NCBI RefSeq assembly: GCF_900105905.1
Contig: NZ_FNSV01000005.1
Location: 186,001-250,000 of the forward strand
Source: Rhodococcus koreensis
GTDB taxonomy: Bacteria > Actinomycetota > Actinomycetes > Mycobacteriales > Mycobacteriaceae
Reading direction: 5' to 3'
DNA: 64,000 nucleotides
Of this stretch, positions 42,264 to 51,277 are shown piece by piece. The translations under genes and the position numbers were made by a program. Position 1 is the stretch's first letter. Every line of letters starts with the position of its first letter. The notes beneath the pieces were generated by a model. It worked only from the letters and a program-made list of their open reading frames with translations. It did not search any database and was not told the DNA's origin.

Positions 42264-42622
42264 ACAAATTAAGTTCAGGACCGAGATCGGTGATTGTCCA
42301 GACCTTTCGGCAAGGAGCTCAAGTATGCTGTGCGGGAGCCACCTTCGCGAGAATCGACCGACGATTGCGCACGCCGTGACAGCAGATTGGGCACCACACA
42401 TTTACCAATCGCGTTCCCCCTGAATTGGGCACTGAGCCTCGCCAACGCACGTCGCTGTCGCACGAGGGCAACTTCGACATGGGTCCCGGCACCTGCGCTG
42501 AAAGAACTTCGCAAAGCCTTTCGACTCAGCGTTCACCGGAACACCCACCTCGGCAAGCGTAGAACGAGGCCACCGTCGCCCACCCACACGTATGCGATCA
42601 GAAGGCCCGAGTGGAGAAGACA

Positions 42623-42925
42623 GTGAATCAGAACGCTGCGAGTCAAGATGTGAGGGAACACGTTTCCACGCAATGCAAACAACCGTCCGACCGAATGGAT
42701 ATCAGAACATACCGCCAGTGGTGCGATCGACGGCGAGAAGCAAGCCGGACTCGAACCGGTCAGCCGAGACTGGACGGGGAGGCCTACGAGATCGTTCGGT
42801 TCGCCCGACGGTGGGCGACCTTCGGCGGAGCTCCGGCTGATGAGATCTTCATCCATTTCGGATTGTCACCTGCCCAATACGCTGAGCGCCTCCGAAGCGC
42901 ACTACGGGTGACCGGCGAGCGATAG
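42623..42925 (+). CDS. DUF3263-like small hypothetical protein
   Basis: This protein of about 100 residues has a C-terminal half (EAYEIVRFARRWATFGGAPA, then EIFIHFGLSPAQYAERLRSAL) resembling the small helical DUF3263-type HTH-like proteins of mycolic actinobacteria. Those show an aromatic FxxxW core followed by a short recognition-like helix. The GTG at 42623 has GGAGAAG upstream. A GTG twelve bases earlier is an alternative. Possibly DNA-binding; function unknown. It marks the transition from the catabolic cluster to the dicarboxylate region. Confidence 0.6.
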   Translation: MNQNAASQDVREHVSTQCKQPSDRMDIRTYRQWCDRRREASRTRTGQPRLDGEAYEIVRFARRWATFGGAPADEIFIHFGLSPAQYAERLRSALRVTGER

Positions 42926-43159
42926 ATTCGCACAACCACAACGCCGGCATTGATCAGGCCGAATCGCGAGGAATTCGAAGCCAATGGTGTGCCGCTACGA
43001 CGTAGGCCGTTGGCCGCCAGTTTCACTGCGGGTGCGTGAATTTCACGACTCGCTAGCGGGATTCTGCACGACGAACCAGACCTAGCGAGATGACTCCCGC
43101 GCGATCTCGCGCTCGCCGACTGTGGGTGCCTCCGGCCGGCGAGCGCGTTCCCAACTGTT

Positions 43160-44080
43160 TCAACGTCGCGCAGTGATGGCGTCGCAGGCATCGTGGAGTG
43201 CCTGAGAGACAGCGTGCATGCTTGGCGTGTATTGCCGGCGCGCGAGCGAAGCAAGATAGATCGAGCGTGTGGGGACTCGATCAGTGGGACGGAATCGAAC
43301 CATCTGTACGTCGGGGCGGTGATGTGCTGCCGCCAGGCGCGGAACCATGGCGATGCCGACACCCGCGGCGACCATCGCTTCGATCTCCTGGTAGTCGTGT
43401 GCTTCGTAGACGACATTCGGCGTAAATCCTGCGGCATCACAGCTTCGGTAGAGAACCTCCGCCGCTGGGTGGTCGGCGTTCCGAATAATCCATCTCGCCG
43501 AGTTCAACGAGGCCACGGCGACATTGCCCGTACAGCGCCCATCGAGTGGGACGAGTAGAACGGTCTCGTCTTCCATGAGGGGCACGAGGGTGAGCGATTT
43601 CTCGGTCTCCTCGGTCCAGTCGTAACTCCAGAGCAACGCCATCTCGACTTCGCTGGAGGTGAGCATTTCCAGCAGCCGCGGGCGAACCGCAGATCTGACG
43701 CGCACGTCGACGCCGGGCCAGCGTGCGTGATAGTCCTTCAACGCGTCCGAGAGCAAGGATGCACTGACAGTCGGGAAGGACCCGAGTCGCACAGTGCCGC
43801 GCTCCAGCCCTCGCAGGGCTTCGAGATCACCACGGGCGGCGCGCATTTCCTGGCGAAACAGCCGCGCACGCGTGACGAGAATTTCACCGGCCTCCGTCAA
43901 CCGGACGCCGCGAGGCAGGCGGGTCAGCACTGGCTGCCGGATGTCCTGTTCGAGTTTAGCGATGCGTTGCGACGCGGCGGATGGCGTGACGTTGGCGCGT
44001 TCGGCGCCGCCGGTGAGGGATCCGGCCTCGGCGATGTCGAGGAGCAGGAACAGGGTCACCACATCGAACGGGTTACGCAT
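43160..44080 (-). CDS. LysR-family transcriptional regulator
   Basis: This 306-residue LTTR has the N-terminal winged HTH (GSLTGGAERANVTPSAASQR, then IAKLEQDI) and a LysR substrate-binding domain. The ATG at 44080 follows TGGAGGTGTG. It is divergent from the MatC-like transporter at 44410, the classic arrangement for a regulator of the transporter-PrpF-CitE operon, with a dicarboxylate as probable inducer. Its C-terminal domain is similar to the LysR remnant at 48039. Bases 42926-43159 are empty. Confidence 0.93.
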   Translation of the reverse strand: MRNPFDVVTLFLLLDIAEAGSLTGGAERANVTPSAASQRIAKLEQDIRQPVLTRLPRGVRLTEAGEILVTRARLFRQEMRAARGDLEALRGLERGTVRLGSFPTVSASLLSDALKDYHARWPGVDVRVRSAVRPRLLEMLTSSEVEMALLWSYDWTEETEKSLTLVPLMEDETVLLVPLDGRCTGNVAVASLNSARWIIRNADHPAAEVLYRSCDAAGFTPNVVYEAHDYQEIEAMVAAGVGIAMVPRLAAAHHRPDVQMVRFRPTDRVPTRSIYLASLARRQYTPSMHAVSQALHDACDAITARR

Positions 44081-44197
44081 CACACCTCCACAGCGGATCC
44101 TTCAGTTTGGCTAAAGCCCATCGTAGCAATCCGACATTGTCATAAACACTGGTCGCTCATAGTGTGATGTGGGTAATGATCAAACGAAGGGTGTGAC

Positions 44198-44413
44198 ATG
44201 CGGACGGTCGCTAATCCCCTAGCCGGCGGGAACGGCACGCAAAGCCGCCGGGTGCGCGCATTGGCCTTCACACCGGGCGGCGGCGATGAGGTGCTGTTCT
44301 CGGCAGTTCCCGATCCGCTTCGCTGGCCGCTCCGCCACATCTGTCCGCCGCGACCGGCCGCCGACCAGGCGCCGTTCGACCGGCCCCGCAGCGAACCGAA
44401 AGTACGCCCATGA
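44198..44413 (+). CDS. Possible 71-residue leader ORF before the transporter
   Basis: An open frame from an ATG with AAGGGTGTG upstream ends in a TGA that overlaps the transporter ATG as ATGA. The protein is Pro/Arg rich without recognisable domains. It may be a translated leader that couples expression or simply a G+C-driven open frame. Confidence 0.3.
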   Translation: MRTVANPLAGGNGTQSRRVRALAFTPGGGDEVLFSAVPDPLRWPLRHICPPRPAADQAPFDRPRSEPKVRP

Positions 44414-45804
44414 CTTCCATCGAGATACTGCCACTGATCGCGTTGGTGGCAATGTTCGTGATAGCCACCTTCTTCCCCATCAACATCGGCATCCTGGGGT
44501 TCATCGGCGCGTTCGTCGTGGGGTACTTCCTCCTCGGCTACGACGACAAGGAAATCCTCGCCGAGTTCCCCAGTTCGATCGTGCTGACGATCATCGGCGT
44601 CACCTACTTCTTCGGCATGGCGAAGAAGAACGGGACCATCGACCTGCTCGTCAATGCCTGTATACGTGGTGTCCGCGGACGGGTGACGGTCGTTCCGTGG
44701 GTGTTCTTCTTCTGCGCCTCGGTGCTCACCGCCCTGGGAACGTTCAGCCCGGCCGCCGTCGCATTGATCTCCCCGGCCGCGATGTCGTTCGCCGCCCGAA
44801 CCCGGATGAGCCCGCTGGTGATGGGCATCATGACGATCAACGGTGCGCACGCCGGCGCGTTCTCGCCGATCTCGGTCTCCGGCGTCCTCGTCCGTGACAT
44901 CGTCGAGTCGAGCGGCCTGACGATCGCCCCCTGGACCCTGTTCTTCGCCAGCTACGGCATCAACCTGCTGCTCTCGGTCCTGACCGTGGTCGGCTACGGC
45001 ATCCTCGCCCGGGTACGAAACGACCTCGAATTCACCGCTACCGGCTCGAGCCCTGGCATCGACCCCGACGGCGGCGGGAGCGCACTGCGCACCCCCACCT
45101 CGGGACCCGGGGGAACCCCGGGCGGATCGTCCGGTGGAGGCGGTACCCAGGTACTCATCCGGACACCGCGCACCGAGACCGTCACCGATCACGACGTGCA
45201 GCCGGTCACCGGCGTCCAGAAACTCACCCTCGCCCTGATCGCCGCGGTGTTGGTGCTGGTCCTGGTCCTGCACATGCCGATCAGCTTCGTCGCCATCGCG
45301 GCCGGTGCAATCCTCGCCTTCACCGACCTGTCCAAGCAGAGTGAGGCCATCGCCGGTATCAGCTGGTCCACGGTCCTGCTCGTCGCCGGCATGGTCACCT
45401 ACATCTCGCTCATGGAAGAGATCGGCACGATCGATCACCTCGCCGAGATGGCGATCACCATCGGCGCACCGCTGCTGGTCGCCGTCGTCCTCTGCTACGT
45501 CATCGGCGTCACCTCGGCGTTCGCATCGTCGACAGCGCTTCTCACCGCGGTCATCCCGCTCGCGCTTCCACTGCTGCAAACCGGAGCACTGCCGGTCGTC
45601 GGACTCGTGGCCGCCCTCGCCATCTCCGCCACCGTGGTCGACGTCTCCCCGTTCTCGACCAACGGCGCACTCGTCCTCGCCAATGCCCAGAACATCGAGC
45701 GTCCCCGGTTCTACCGCCAGCTGCTCCTCAACGCGGGCATCGTGGTCACGATCGCGCCGGCTCTGTGCTGGCTGGTGCTGGTGGTCGTCCCGACGCTGGT
45801 CTAA
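44410..45804 (+). CDS. MatC/SLC13-like dicarboxylate transporter
   Basis: This 464-residue integral membrane protein has about 11 hydrophobic helices. The N-terminal part (IEILPLIALVAMFVIATFFP, GVTYFFGMAKKNGTIDLLV, TFSPAAVALISPAAMSFAAR) fits the MatC_N dicarboxylate carrier family. A long Gly/Ser/Pro-rich cytoplasmic loop (about 215-265) splits the two halves, and the second half (ATVVDVSPFSTNGALVLANA) repeats the ion-transporter pattern. It probably imports a dicarboxylate such as malonate or a C4-C6 unsaturated acid. It is first in an operon with PrpF and CitE homologues and divergent from LysR. Confidence 0.88.
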   Translation: MTSIEILPLIALVAMFVIATFFPINIGILGFIGAFVVGYFLLGYDDKEILAEFPSSIVLTIIGVTYFFGMAKKNGTIDLLVNACIRGVRGRVTVVPWVFFFCASVLTALGTFSPAAVALISPAAMSFAARTRMSPLVMGIMTINGAHAGAFSPISVSGVLVRDIVESSGLTIAPWTLFFASYGINLLLSVLTVVGYGILARVRNDLEFTATGSSPGIDPDGGGSALRTPTSGPGGTPGGSSGGGGTQVLIRTPRTETVTDHDVQPVTGVQKLTLALIAAVLVLVLVLHMPISFVAIAAGAILAFTDLSKQSEAIAGISWSTVLLVAGMVTYISLMEEIGTIDHLAEMAITIGAPLLVAVVLCYVIGVTSAFASSTALLTAVIPLALPLLQTGALPVVGLVAALAISATVVDVSPFSTNGALVLANAQNIERPRFYRQLLLNAGIVVTIAPALCWLVLVVVPTLV

Positions 45805-45818
45805 CGCGTCGACAGCCC

Positions 45819-45843
45819 GCGAGGGTTTAGCTGAAGTTAACCC
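45819..45843 (+). terminator. Weak hairpin after the transporter gene
   Basis: Seven-base arms GAGGGTT and AACCCTC enclose 11 bases just after the transporter stop; possibly an attenuator rather than a full terminator, since PrpF and CitE follow. Confidence 0.4.
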
Positions 45844-45987
45844 TCATCGACTTATTCGCCATTGTTCTCCACCCTGATGTCAGTCAGGGTGGGTAGTGGG
45901 ACACCGCTGGGAAGCACGCTCCCCATCCAATCAGAGCCTCCAGCAGTGCCTCACAGACTCTTCAAAACCCGAAAGGTGGGCCGGACC

Positions 45988-47130
45988 GTGTTCACACTTC
46001 ATGGAACCTGGATGCGGGGAGGCACCAGCAAATGCTGGCTGTTCAACGCATTCGACGTCGATCCGCTCATTGCCCAGGCCGGCGGCCTGGATGCCATCTT
46101 GACCTCCGCGTTCGGCTCCGGTGATCCGCGTCAGCTCGACGGTGTCGGCGGGGGCAGCTCGACCACCTCGAAGGCGGCGATCGTGCGCCGCTCCAGCGAA
46201 CCCGGAATCGACGTCGACTACCTCTTCGCGCAGGTCGCGATCGGTGACCGCCGGGTCGAATGGGGCAGCAACTGCGGCAACTGCGCCACCGCGATCGGGT
46301 TGTACGCGCTGCAGTCCGGGTTCGTTCCGGTCGACTCCGCGGTGACGACCGTGCGGATGCGGAACCAGAACACCGGCGCGGTCCTGCATGCCGAGATCGC
46401 CACCCCGGGCGGGATGATCCCCACCGAGGGCGACGCGGCCGTGCCCGGTACCAGCGCGTTGGGGGTTCCGGTGGGTCTCACCTTCACCGGTCTCGCCGCC
46501 GGTGCGGCCACCCTGCTGCCCACCGGCGCCGCCGCCGACCGGATCTCGATTGCCGACCATACGTACCGAGCCACGATGGTCGTCGCCGGCGCCCCGGCGG
46601 CGTTGTTCGACGCCGCCGACCTCGGGCTGACTGGCGCGGAGGACAACCAGACGATCGCCGAACACCTGCCGCTGCTGCTCCGGCTGCGACAGGAAGCGTC
46701 GTTGCGGATGGGACTGAGCAAGCCGGGAGATCCCGTCTCCCATGCGATTCCGAAAGTTGGTGTCGTGGGCCCGCCGAGGAATTACCGCACCAGCGGCGGC
46801 GTCGACATCCGCGCCGAGGACTACGACATCTCGGTCCGGATGCTGTCGATGCTCGCCCCGCACCCGGCGATCGGGCTGACGTCCGCGGTCGCCGTCGCCG
46901 CGGCGTCCACCGTGACCGGAGGTGTCGTCACCGACAACACGCAGGTCCAGTGGCCGGGATCCCTCCGAGTGGGAACACCCGCCGGGGTACTCGATGTCGA
47001 CCTCTCCGTTTCCCTCGACGGGGTTCTCGAATCGGTCACCCTACACCGGGCGGCCCGCCGCATCGCGTCGGCGGAACTGTTCGTCACCGCCCCGGCGCCG
47101 GCTCCGGTACTGGTCGGCTCCGCGCGGTGA
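45988..47130 (+). CDS. PrpF-family isomerase (aconitate/mesaconate type)
   Basis: This 380-residue protein has the diaminopimelate-epimerase-like double-domain fold of PrpF. It begins FTLHGTWMRGGTSKCWLF, the family hallmark, and shows WGSNCGNCATAIG with the catalytic-site cysteines. PrpF-type enzymes shift double bonds in unsaturated di- and tricarboxylates (methylaconitate, trans-aconitate, oxalomesaconate). The start is taken as GTG at 45988 behind GAAAGGTGG; upstream codons lack similarity. The neighbours (dicarboxylate importer, CitE-like lyase) suggest conversion of an imported unsaturated acid before CoA activation and cleavage. Confidence 0.93.
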   Translation: MFTLHGTWMRGGTSKCWLFNAFDVDPLIAQAGGLDAILTSAFGSGDPRQLDGVGGGSSTTSKAAIVRRSSEPGIDVDYLFAQVAIGDRRVEWGSNCGNCATAIGLYALQSGFVPVDSAVTTVRMRNQNTGAVLHAEIATPGGMIPTEGDAAVPGTSALGVPVGLTFTGLAAGAATLLPTGAAADRISIADHTYRATMVVAGAPAALFDAADLGLTGAEDNQTIAEHLPLLLRLRQEASLRMGLSKPGDPVSHAIPKVGVVGPPRNYRTSGGVDIRAEDYDISVRMLSMLAPHPAIGLTSAVAVAAASTVTGGVVTDNTQVQWPGSLRVGTPAGVLDVDLSVSLDGVLESVTLHRAARRIASAELFVTAPAPAPVLVGSAR

Positions 47131-47173
47131 GGACTCCGCACCGCCCCGGCCCCGTGATGGGTGAGGACACCTG

Positions 47174-48019
47174 ATGCCCGAGAAGATCGCAATCGCGCCC
47201 CGGCCGGTCGACACGCGGATCGCCCGATCCTGGCTCCTGGTCAACGGCACCCGCACCGACCTGTTCGATCCGGCCGACCGCTCCTGCGCGGACCAGATCG
47301 TCCTCGACATCGAGGACGCCGTCGATGCCCAACTCAAGTCCGACGCACGGGAGGAGGTCGCCGCCTGGCTCGAGCACGCCTCGGCCTGGGTGCGGATCAA
47401 CGACCGGTCCTCGGTGTACTGGAGCGATGACGTCGATCGCCTCGCCGGGCTTCCCGGACTGGCGGGGGTGATGCTCGCGAAAGCCGAAGCCGCCGAACAT
47501 GTCACCGAAACCTTCGACCGGCTCGGCGGGGCCACCCCGGTGCTCGCGTTGGTCGAATCCGCCCTCGGCATCGACCGGGCCGGTGATATTGCCTGCGCCC
47601 GCGGTGTGTTCCGGCTAGCCTTCGGCAGCGGCGACTATCGCCGTGATACCGGCACCAGCGCGGACGACCTCGCCATGGCCTATCCCCGCTCCCGGCTGGT
47701 GGTCGCCAGCCGAATCGGCGATCTGCCGGGGCCGATCGACGGGCCCACCGTCAGCAACAGCCACACCGTGCTGCGCGAACAGTCCGCGGTATCCGTGTCC
47801 CTCGGCTTGACCGGAAAGCTGTGCCTGGACACCGATCAACTGCCGGTGATCAACGAGGCCATCAGCCCCACGCCCTCGGACGTGACCTGGGCGCGGGAAT
47901 TCCTCGACGATTTCGACGCCCGCGGCCGGGTTGTCCGCGACGGCAGCGACCTGCCCCGGCTCGGCCGGGCCGAGAAGATCATCCACCTCGCCGACGCGTT
48001 CGGCATCTCCCGAATCTGA
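47174..48019 (+). CDS. HpcH/HpaI aldolase, CitE-like lyase
   Basis: This 281-residue TIM-barrel lyase has the CitE hallmark ADQIVLDIEDAVDAQLKSDAR near the N-terminus (metal-binding Glu/Asp), AWVRIND, VLALVESALGI and the strand LAFGSGDY. Relatives cleave citryl-, malyl- or citramalyl-CoA to acetyl-CoA and a keto acid. The ATG follows GAGGACACCTG. It is 43 bases after PrpF, hence in the same operon. Specificity is unresolved, and no intact CoA-transferase partner is nearby; a CaiB fragment at 48457 may be its lost partner from a sister operon. Confidence 0.9.
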   Translation: MPEKIAIAPRPVDTRIARSWLLVNGTRTDLFDPADRSCADQIVLDIEDAVDAQLKSDAREEVAAWLEHASAWVRINDRSSVYWSDDVDRLAGLPGLAGVMLAKAEAAEHVTETFDRLGGATPVLALVESALGIDRAGDIACARGVFRLAFGSGDYRRDTGTSADDLAMAYPRSRLVVASRIGDLPGPIDGPTVSNSHTVLREQSAVSVSLGLTGKLCLDTDQLPVINEAISPTPSDVTWAREFLDDFDARGRVVRDGSDLPRLGRAEKIIHLADAFGISRI

Positions 48020-48038
48020 CCGACGACCGGCTCGGGCA

Positions 48039-48456
48039 CTATCCGGCCTCGAATCCCTCCTGCAGTTGGTGGGCGGCGGCAGCGCACACCGCGATCCCCT
48101 CTTGCGCCGCCGGACTCAGGCGCCGCTCGGTCAGATGCGCGACCAGGATCCGCCGTTGCGGCGGGCGGGTGGCGAGGGGAATCGACCGGACATCGGGCCG
48201 GAGATTGAGCACGGCCAGCCGCGGTGCGATGGCCACACCGAGTTCGACGGCGACCATCGCCTGCACCTCACCGTAATCGTGCGCGAAGACGCTTGTCCGT
48301 GGTGTGAAACCGCCTCGCTGACAGAGTTTTTCGATGGTCTGCGCGACGGGGTGATCATCGGCGCGGACCACCCAGGCCTCGTCGCGCAGTTCGGCGATCC
48401 TGATCGAGTCGCGGTCGGCCAGGCGGTGCCGCTCCGACACCACCGGTCCGCCGACG
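48039..48456 (-). pseudogene. LysR regulator, C-terminal fragment
   Basis: The minus strand encodes only the last two-thirds of a LysR effector domain (RIAELRDEAWVVRADDHPVA, then HDYGEVQAMVAVELGVAIAP), similar to the LysR at 43160. The HTH and first part of the effector domain are gone, and the frame runs into an opposing CoA-transferase fragment at about 48457. Confidence 0.75.
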
Positions 48457-48565
48457 CTGCCACCGTTCGGTCTCGCCGACGGTGTCGCCGGACTCGCCGG
48501 CGCCTTCGGCGTGGTGACCGCGCTGCTGCGCCGCAACGGCCCGGACGGCGACGGCAAGGGGGCAC
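48457..48565 (+). pseudogene. CaiB/BaiF CoA-transferase fragment
   Basis: A 36-codon fragment, LPPFGLADGVAGLAGAFGVV followed by TALLRRNGPDGDGKG, matches the conserved PPxxLADxxxG region of type III CoA-transferases. It is cut on both sides. Confidence 0.6.
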
Positions 48566-49220
48566 AATGTCGCATCGGCCCTCACCACCCACACCGCATG
48601 GGTGCGGATCAACGCACCCGGCACCGAACTCGCGGAAGCCGACCTCGATGCCGTCGGCGAATCGGCGCACGGCATTCGCATCCCCAAGGTCGAAACACCC
48701 GACGACATCCGCTGGGTCACCGAACGAGCTCCCGGAAAGCCCCTGATCTGCGCCATCGAAACCGCGAAAGGCGTCGCCAACGCCTTCGCAATCGCCGAGC
48801 ACCCCGCGGTCACGCACATCGCGCTCGGCGGCATCGACCTACGGAAAGACCTCGGCACCGGCAACGGCGACGCACCCCTGCAGTACGTGCGCTCCCACCT
48901 CGTCGTCACCGCCCGTGCCGTCGGGATCGCCCCACCGATCGACAGCGTCTACCCGCACCTCGACGACCCCGACGGACTCATCAGGCAGGCCACCCACAAC
49001 CGCGAACTCGGACTCTTCGGCAAATCCGCGATTCACCCCGCGCAGTTGCCCGCCATTCAAGCCGCATTCAGTCCACGACAGGACGACATCGACTGGGCTC
49101 AAAGTCAACGAAGCATTTGAGAACGCCGGCGGCGCCGCAATACGACTACCCGGAGGTGAGTTCGTGGACCTCCCCGTCGCAAAGCGGGCACAAAGAATTC
49201 TGGACTCCGCGCACACCTGA
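48566..49220 (+). pseudogene. CitE-like lyase, N-terminally truncated and frameshifted
   Basis: The frame picks up mid-protein at SALTTHTAWVRINAPGTELA and continues through GIRIPKVETPDDI, HIALGGIDLRKDLG and GLFGKSAIHPAQLPAIQAAF. At about 49098 the frame shifts; the true C-terminus, VNEAFENAGGAAIRLPGGEF and onward to AKRAQRILDSAHT, lies in the next frame. The N-terminal third with the metal-binding residues is missing. It is a second, dead CitE beside the intact one at 47174. Confidence 0.78.
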
Positions 49221-49342
49221 CGAGCCGAATACGGAGGCGTTTCGAACGAGATATCAGGGTGCGGTTGCGCGTGTCGCTGGCCGCGGGGAACGTTGTCCCT
49301 GCGGCCAGCGGTGGGCTCGTACCTCGGCTGAACGTGGCCGGG

Positions 49343-50680
49343 TTAGTGGGTAAGCTCGGCCGCGGCCTCGGTGAGACTCATCCCCTTCGTCTCCGGCGCC
49401 AGCCACTGCGACAACCCGGCACCGGCGACCGCCACCACCGCCGCGATCAACATCGTCGGACCGGCACCGAGACCACTCATCGACACCGGCATCAAAAACG
49501 TGCCGATTCCGGCACCGACACGGCTGACGGACGTCGCGAAACCGGTTCCGATACCCCGGATCTCGGTCGGGAGCACCTCGGGCGGATACACCCCGGTCAG
49601 AGCGTTGTACATCGCGTTGAAGAACGAGAAAACCAGGAACAACGCCAGCACCACGGCGGCCGGGGCACCCGTCCACAGACCGATCACCGCAAGGACGACG
49701 GCACACAGCCACTGCGGCGGCACGGTCAGGACACGCCGACCGACCCTGTCGATCAGGAAAAACGTGAGCACCACTCCAGTGAGCGCGACCGCGGAGAGTC
49801 CGACGCCACCGGCGAGACCACCGCCGAGCCCATACTGGTGCAGCACACTGTCGGCGAAGGTGGCGATGGCGAAGTACGGGGTGACAGCACAGAACCAGAA
49901 CCCGGAAATGAACAGGGTAGACCGCCAGTGCTGCTTGTTGAACAGCATCGAGAAAGTGCCCTTGGCCACGTCCTCGTGCTCGACATCGGCGAGCACATCA
50001 CTCGCCAAATACTTGCGAGCGAGAGCGCGGGCTTCGTCCTTACGGCCCCTACTCCACAACCAGCGCGGCGATTCGGGCAGACCGAGCCGGCCGAGGAAAA
50101 GGACCACCGACAAGATCGTGCTGGTCGCCAGGATCAAATGCCAACTCAAACTGGTGTATTCGTTGAGCAGATACCCGATCAGAAACGCTGTCATGAAGCC
50201 GCCGTACCAGGCGATCTGCATCGCACCGAGCAGTCGCCCCCGCAGATGCGTGGGCGAGAATTCACTCATCAGGGGCCAGCCGACCGAGTACTCGATACCG
50301 ATCGCGATCCCCATCAGCACCCGCACCACCAGCAGCCACATCGGCGAATCGATGAACACCTGCATCCCCGAGGCAACGGTGAACAAAGCGATGTCGAAGG
50401 TGAACAACGGCTTGCGACCCCACCTGTCGGCAGCCCAGCCACCAATCGGAGAACCCAGCAGCACACCGATCAGGGCGGCCGCGGCGATCATCCCCTCCCA
50501 CAGCGCCGAGATCTGCAAATCCTCGGCCATCGTGGCCGAGACCGGTCCGATGATGCCGAGGATGTAACCATCCAGGAACATGCCCCCAATCAGGACCGTG
50601 ACCATCCTGATCATGAAACGACGCTTACCCGCCGCTGAGCCGTCGCCCCGACCGGCAGTTGTGTTCTTCACAGATGACAA
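49343..50680 (-). CDS. MFS transporter, sugar-porter/aromatic-acid type (copy 1)
   Basis: This protein of about 445 residues and 12 TM segments has LIGGMFLDGYILGIIGPV in TM1, the loop GGWAADRWGRKP, LPESPRWLW after TM6 and APETKG at the C-terminal end, all sugar-porter-family marks. It is strongly similar to copy 2 at 53194. The start is uncertain: TTG at 50680 has AGGAAAG at good spacing, GTG at 50671 is an alternative. A FadR-type operator lies 217 bases upstream. Substrate is likely an organic acid, by context only. Confidence 0.92.
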   Translation of the reverse strand: MSSVKNTTAGRGDGSAAGKRRFMIRMVTVLIGGMFLDGYILGIIGPVSATMAEDLQISALWEGMIAAAALIGVLLGSPIGGWAADRWGRKPLFTFDIALFTVASGMQVFIDSPMWLLVVRVLMGIAIGIEYSVGWPLMSEFSPTHLRGRLLGAMQIAWYGGFMTAFLIGYLLNEYTSLSWHLILATSTILSVVLFLGRLGLPESPRWLWSRGRKDEARALARKYLASDVLADVEHEDVAKGTFSMLFNKQHWRSTLFISGFWFCAVTPYFAIATFADSVLHQYGLGGGLAGGVGLSAVALTGVVLTFFLIDRVGRRVLTVPPQWLCAVVLAVIGLWTGAPAAVVLALFLVFSFFNAMYNALTGVYPPEVLPTEIRGIGTGFATSVSRVGAGIGTFLMPVSMSGLGAGPTMLIAAVVAVAGAGLSQWLAPETKGMSLTEAAAELTH

Positions 50681-50896
50681 TGGACTTTCCTGTCGATCGG
50701 GATGAGTAATACCGGCATAACCAGGCTCACAGCGCAGCGAAAAGGGCACTCACCACCGAGCCCAGCGGCGTCGAGCAGCCCCTCCCCGCCGGAACGCACC
50801 ACCTCCAACACCCTCTATGGGCGCGCAAGCCCGCATCGCGGAACCACCGTTGCGCCGTGTTCCGCTTACGCGATCCGAGTGATCACCCGTCGAACA

Positions 50897-50911
50897 AGTT
50901 GTCCTACAACT
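50897..50911. promoter_or_regulatory. FadR/GntR-type operator upstream of MFS copy 1
   Basis: AGTTGTCCTACAACT is a perfect palindrome and fits the FadR-subfamily consensus TNGTNNNACNA. The adjacent gene at 51278 encodes a GntR/FCD-type regulator, the natural candidate to bind it. The remainder of 50681-51277 has no recognisable gene. Confidence 0.65.
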
Positions 50912-51277
50912 GTGCATAGTAGAGACTGTAAGTGGCCTGAATCACTCATGTCAACAGGCGCTTCTGTCGAAAAGTTGTTCTCGATCCGCGATCGACAGTC
51001 GAGAACGAGTACCCGCTGCCACGCGTGAGCTCTCCCGCACGGCCCATCCAAGGCGGAGTTCCGGCAGAGCTTTGATCCCCGCGCGTCCCCGTCGCATCCC
51101 GGTCCGGCCGACGCCGACCTGGGCCAGGTGCGCCGCGACGGGGAGAACCACGTGACTTTCGGTCTCGGGAGCGCCGTCATAGATCCACATTTCGGCCTCA
51201 GTGCCGCGGAGGGTCGCACTCCTCCTCCACGGACATCGTGCCGTCGCCCCGACCTCGCCGTGCGAGACCAGGACAGG

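Noticed and set aside
44140..45579. Long minus-strand open frame (479 codons) opposite the MatC-like transporter
   Set aside because: Its translation is an Asp/Gly/Glu/Arg-rich string without domains; the plus strand encodes a clear membrane protein. It is an antisense shadow of high G+C coding sequence.
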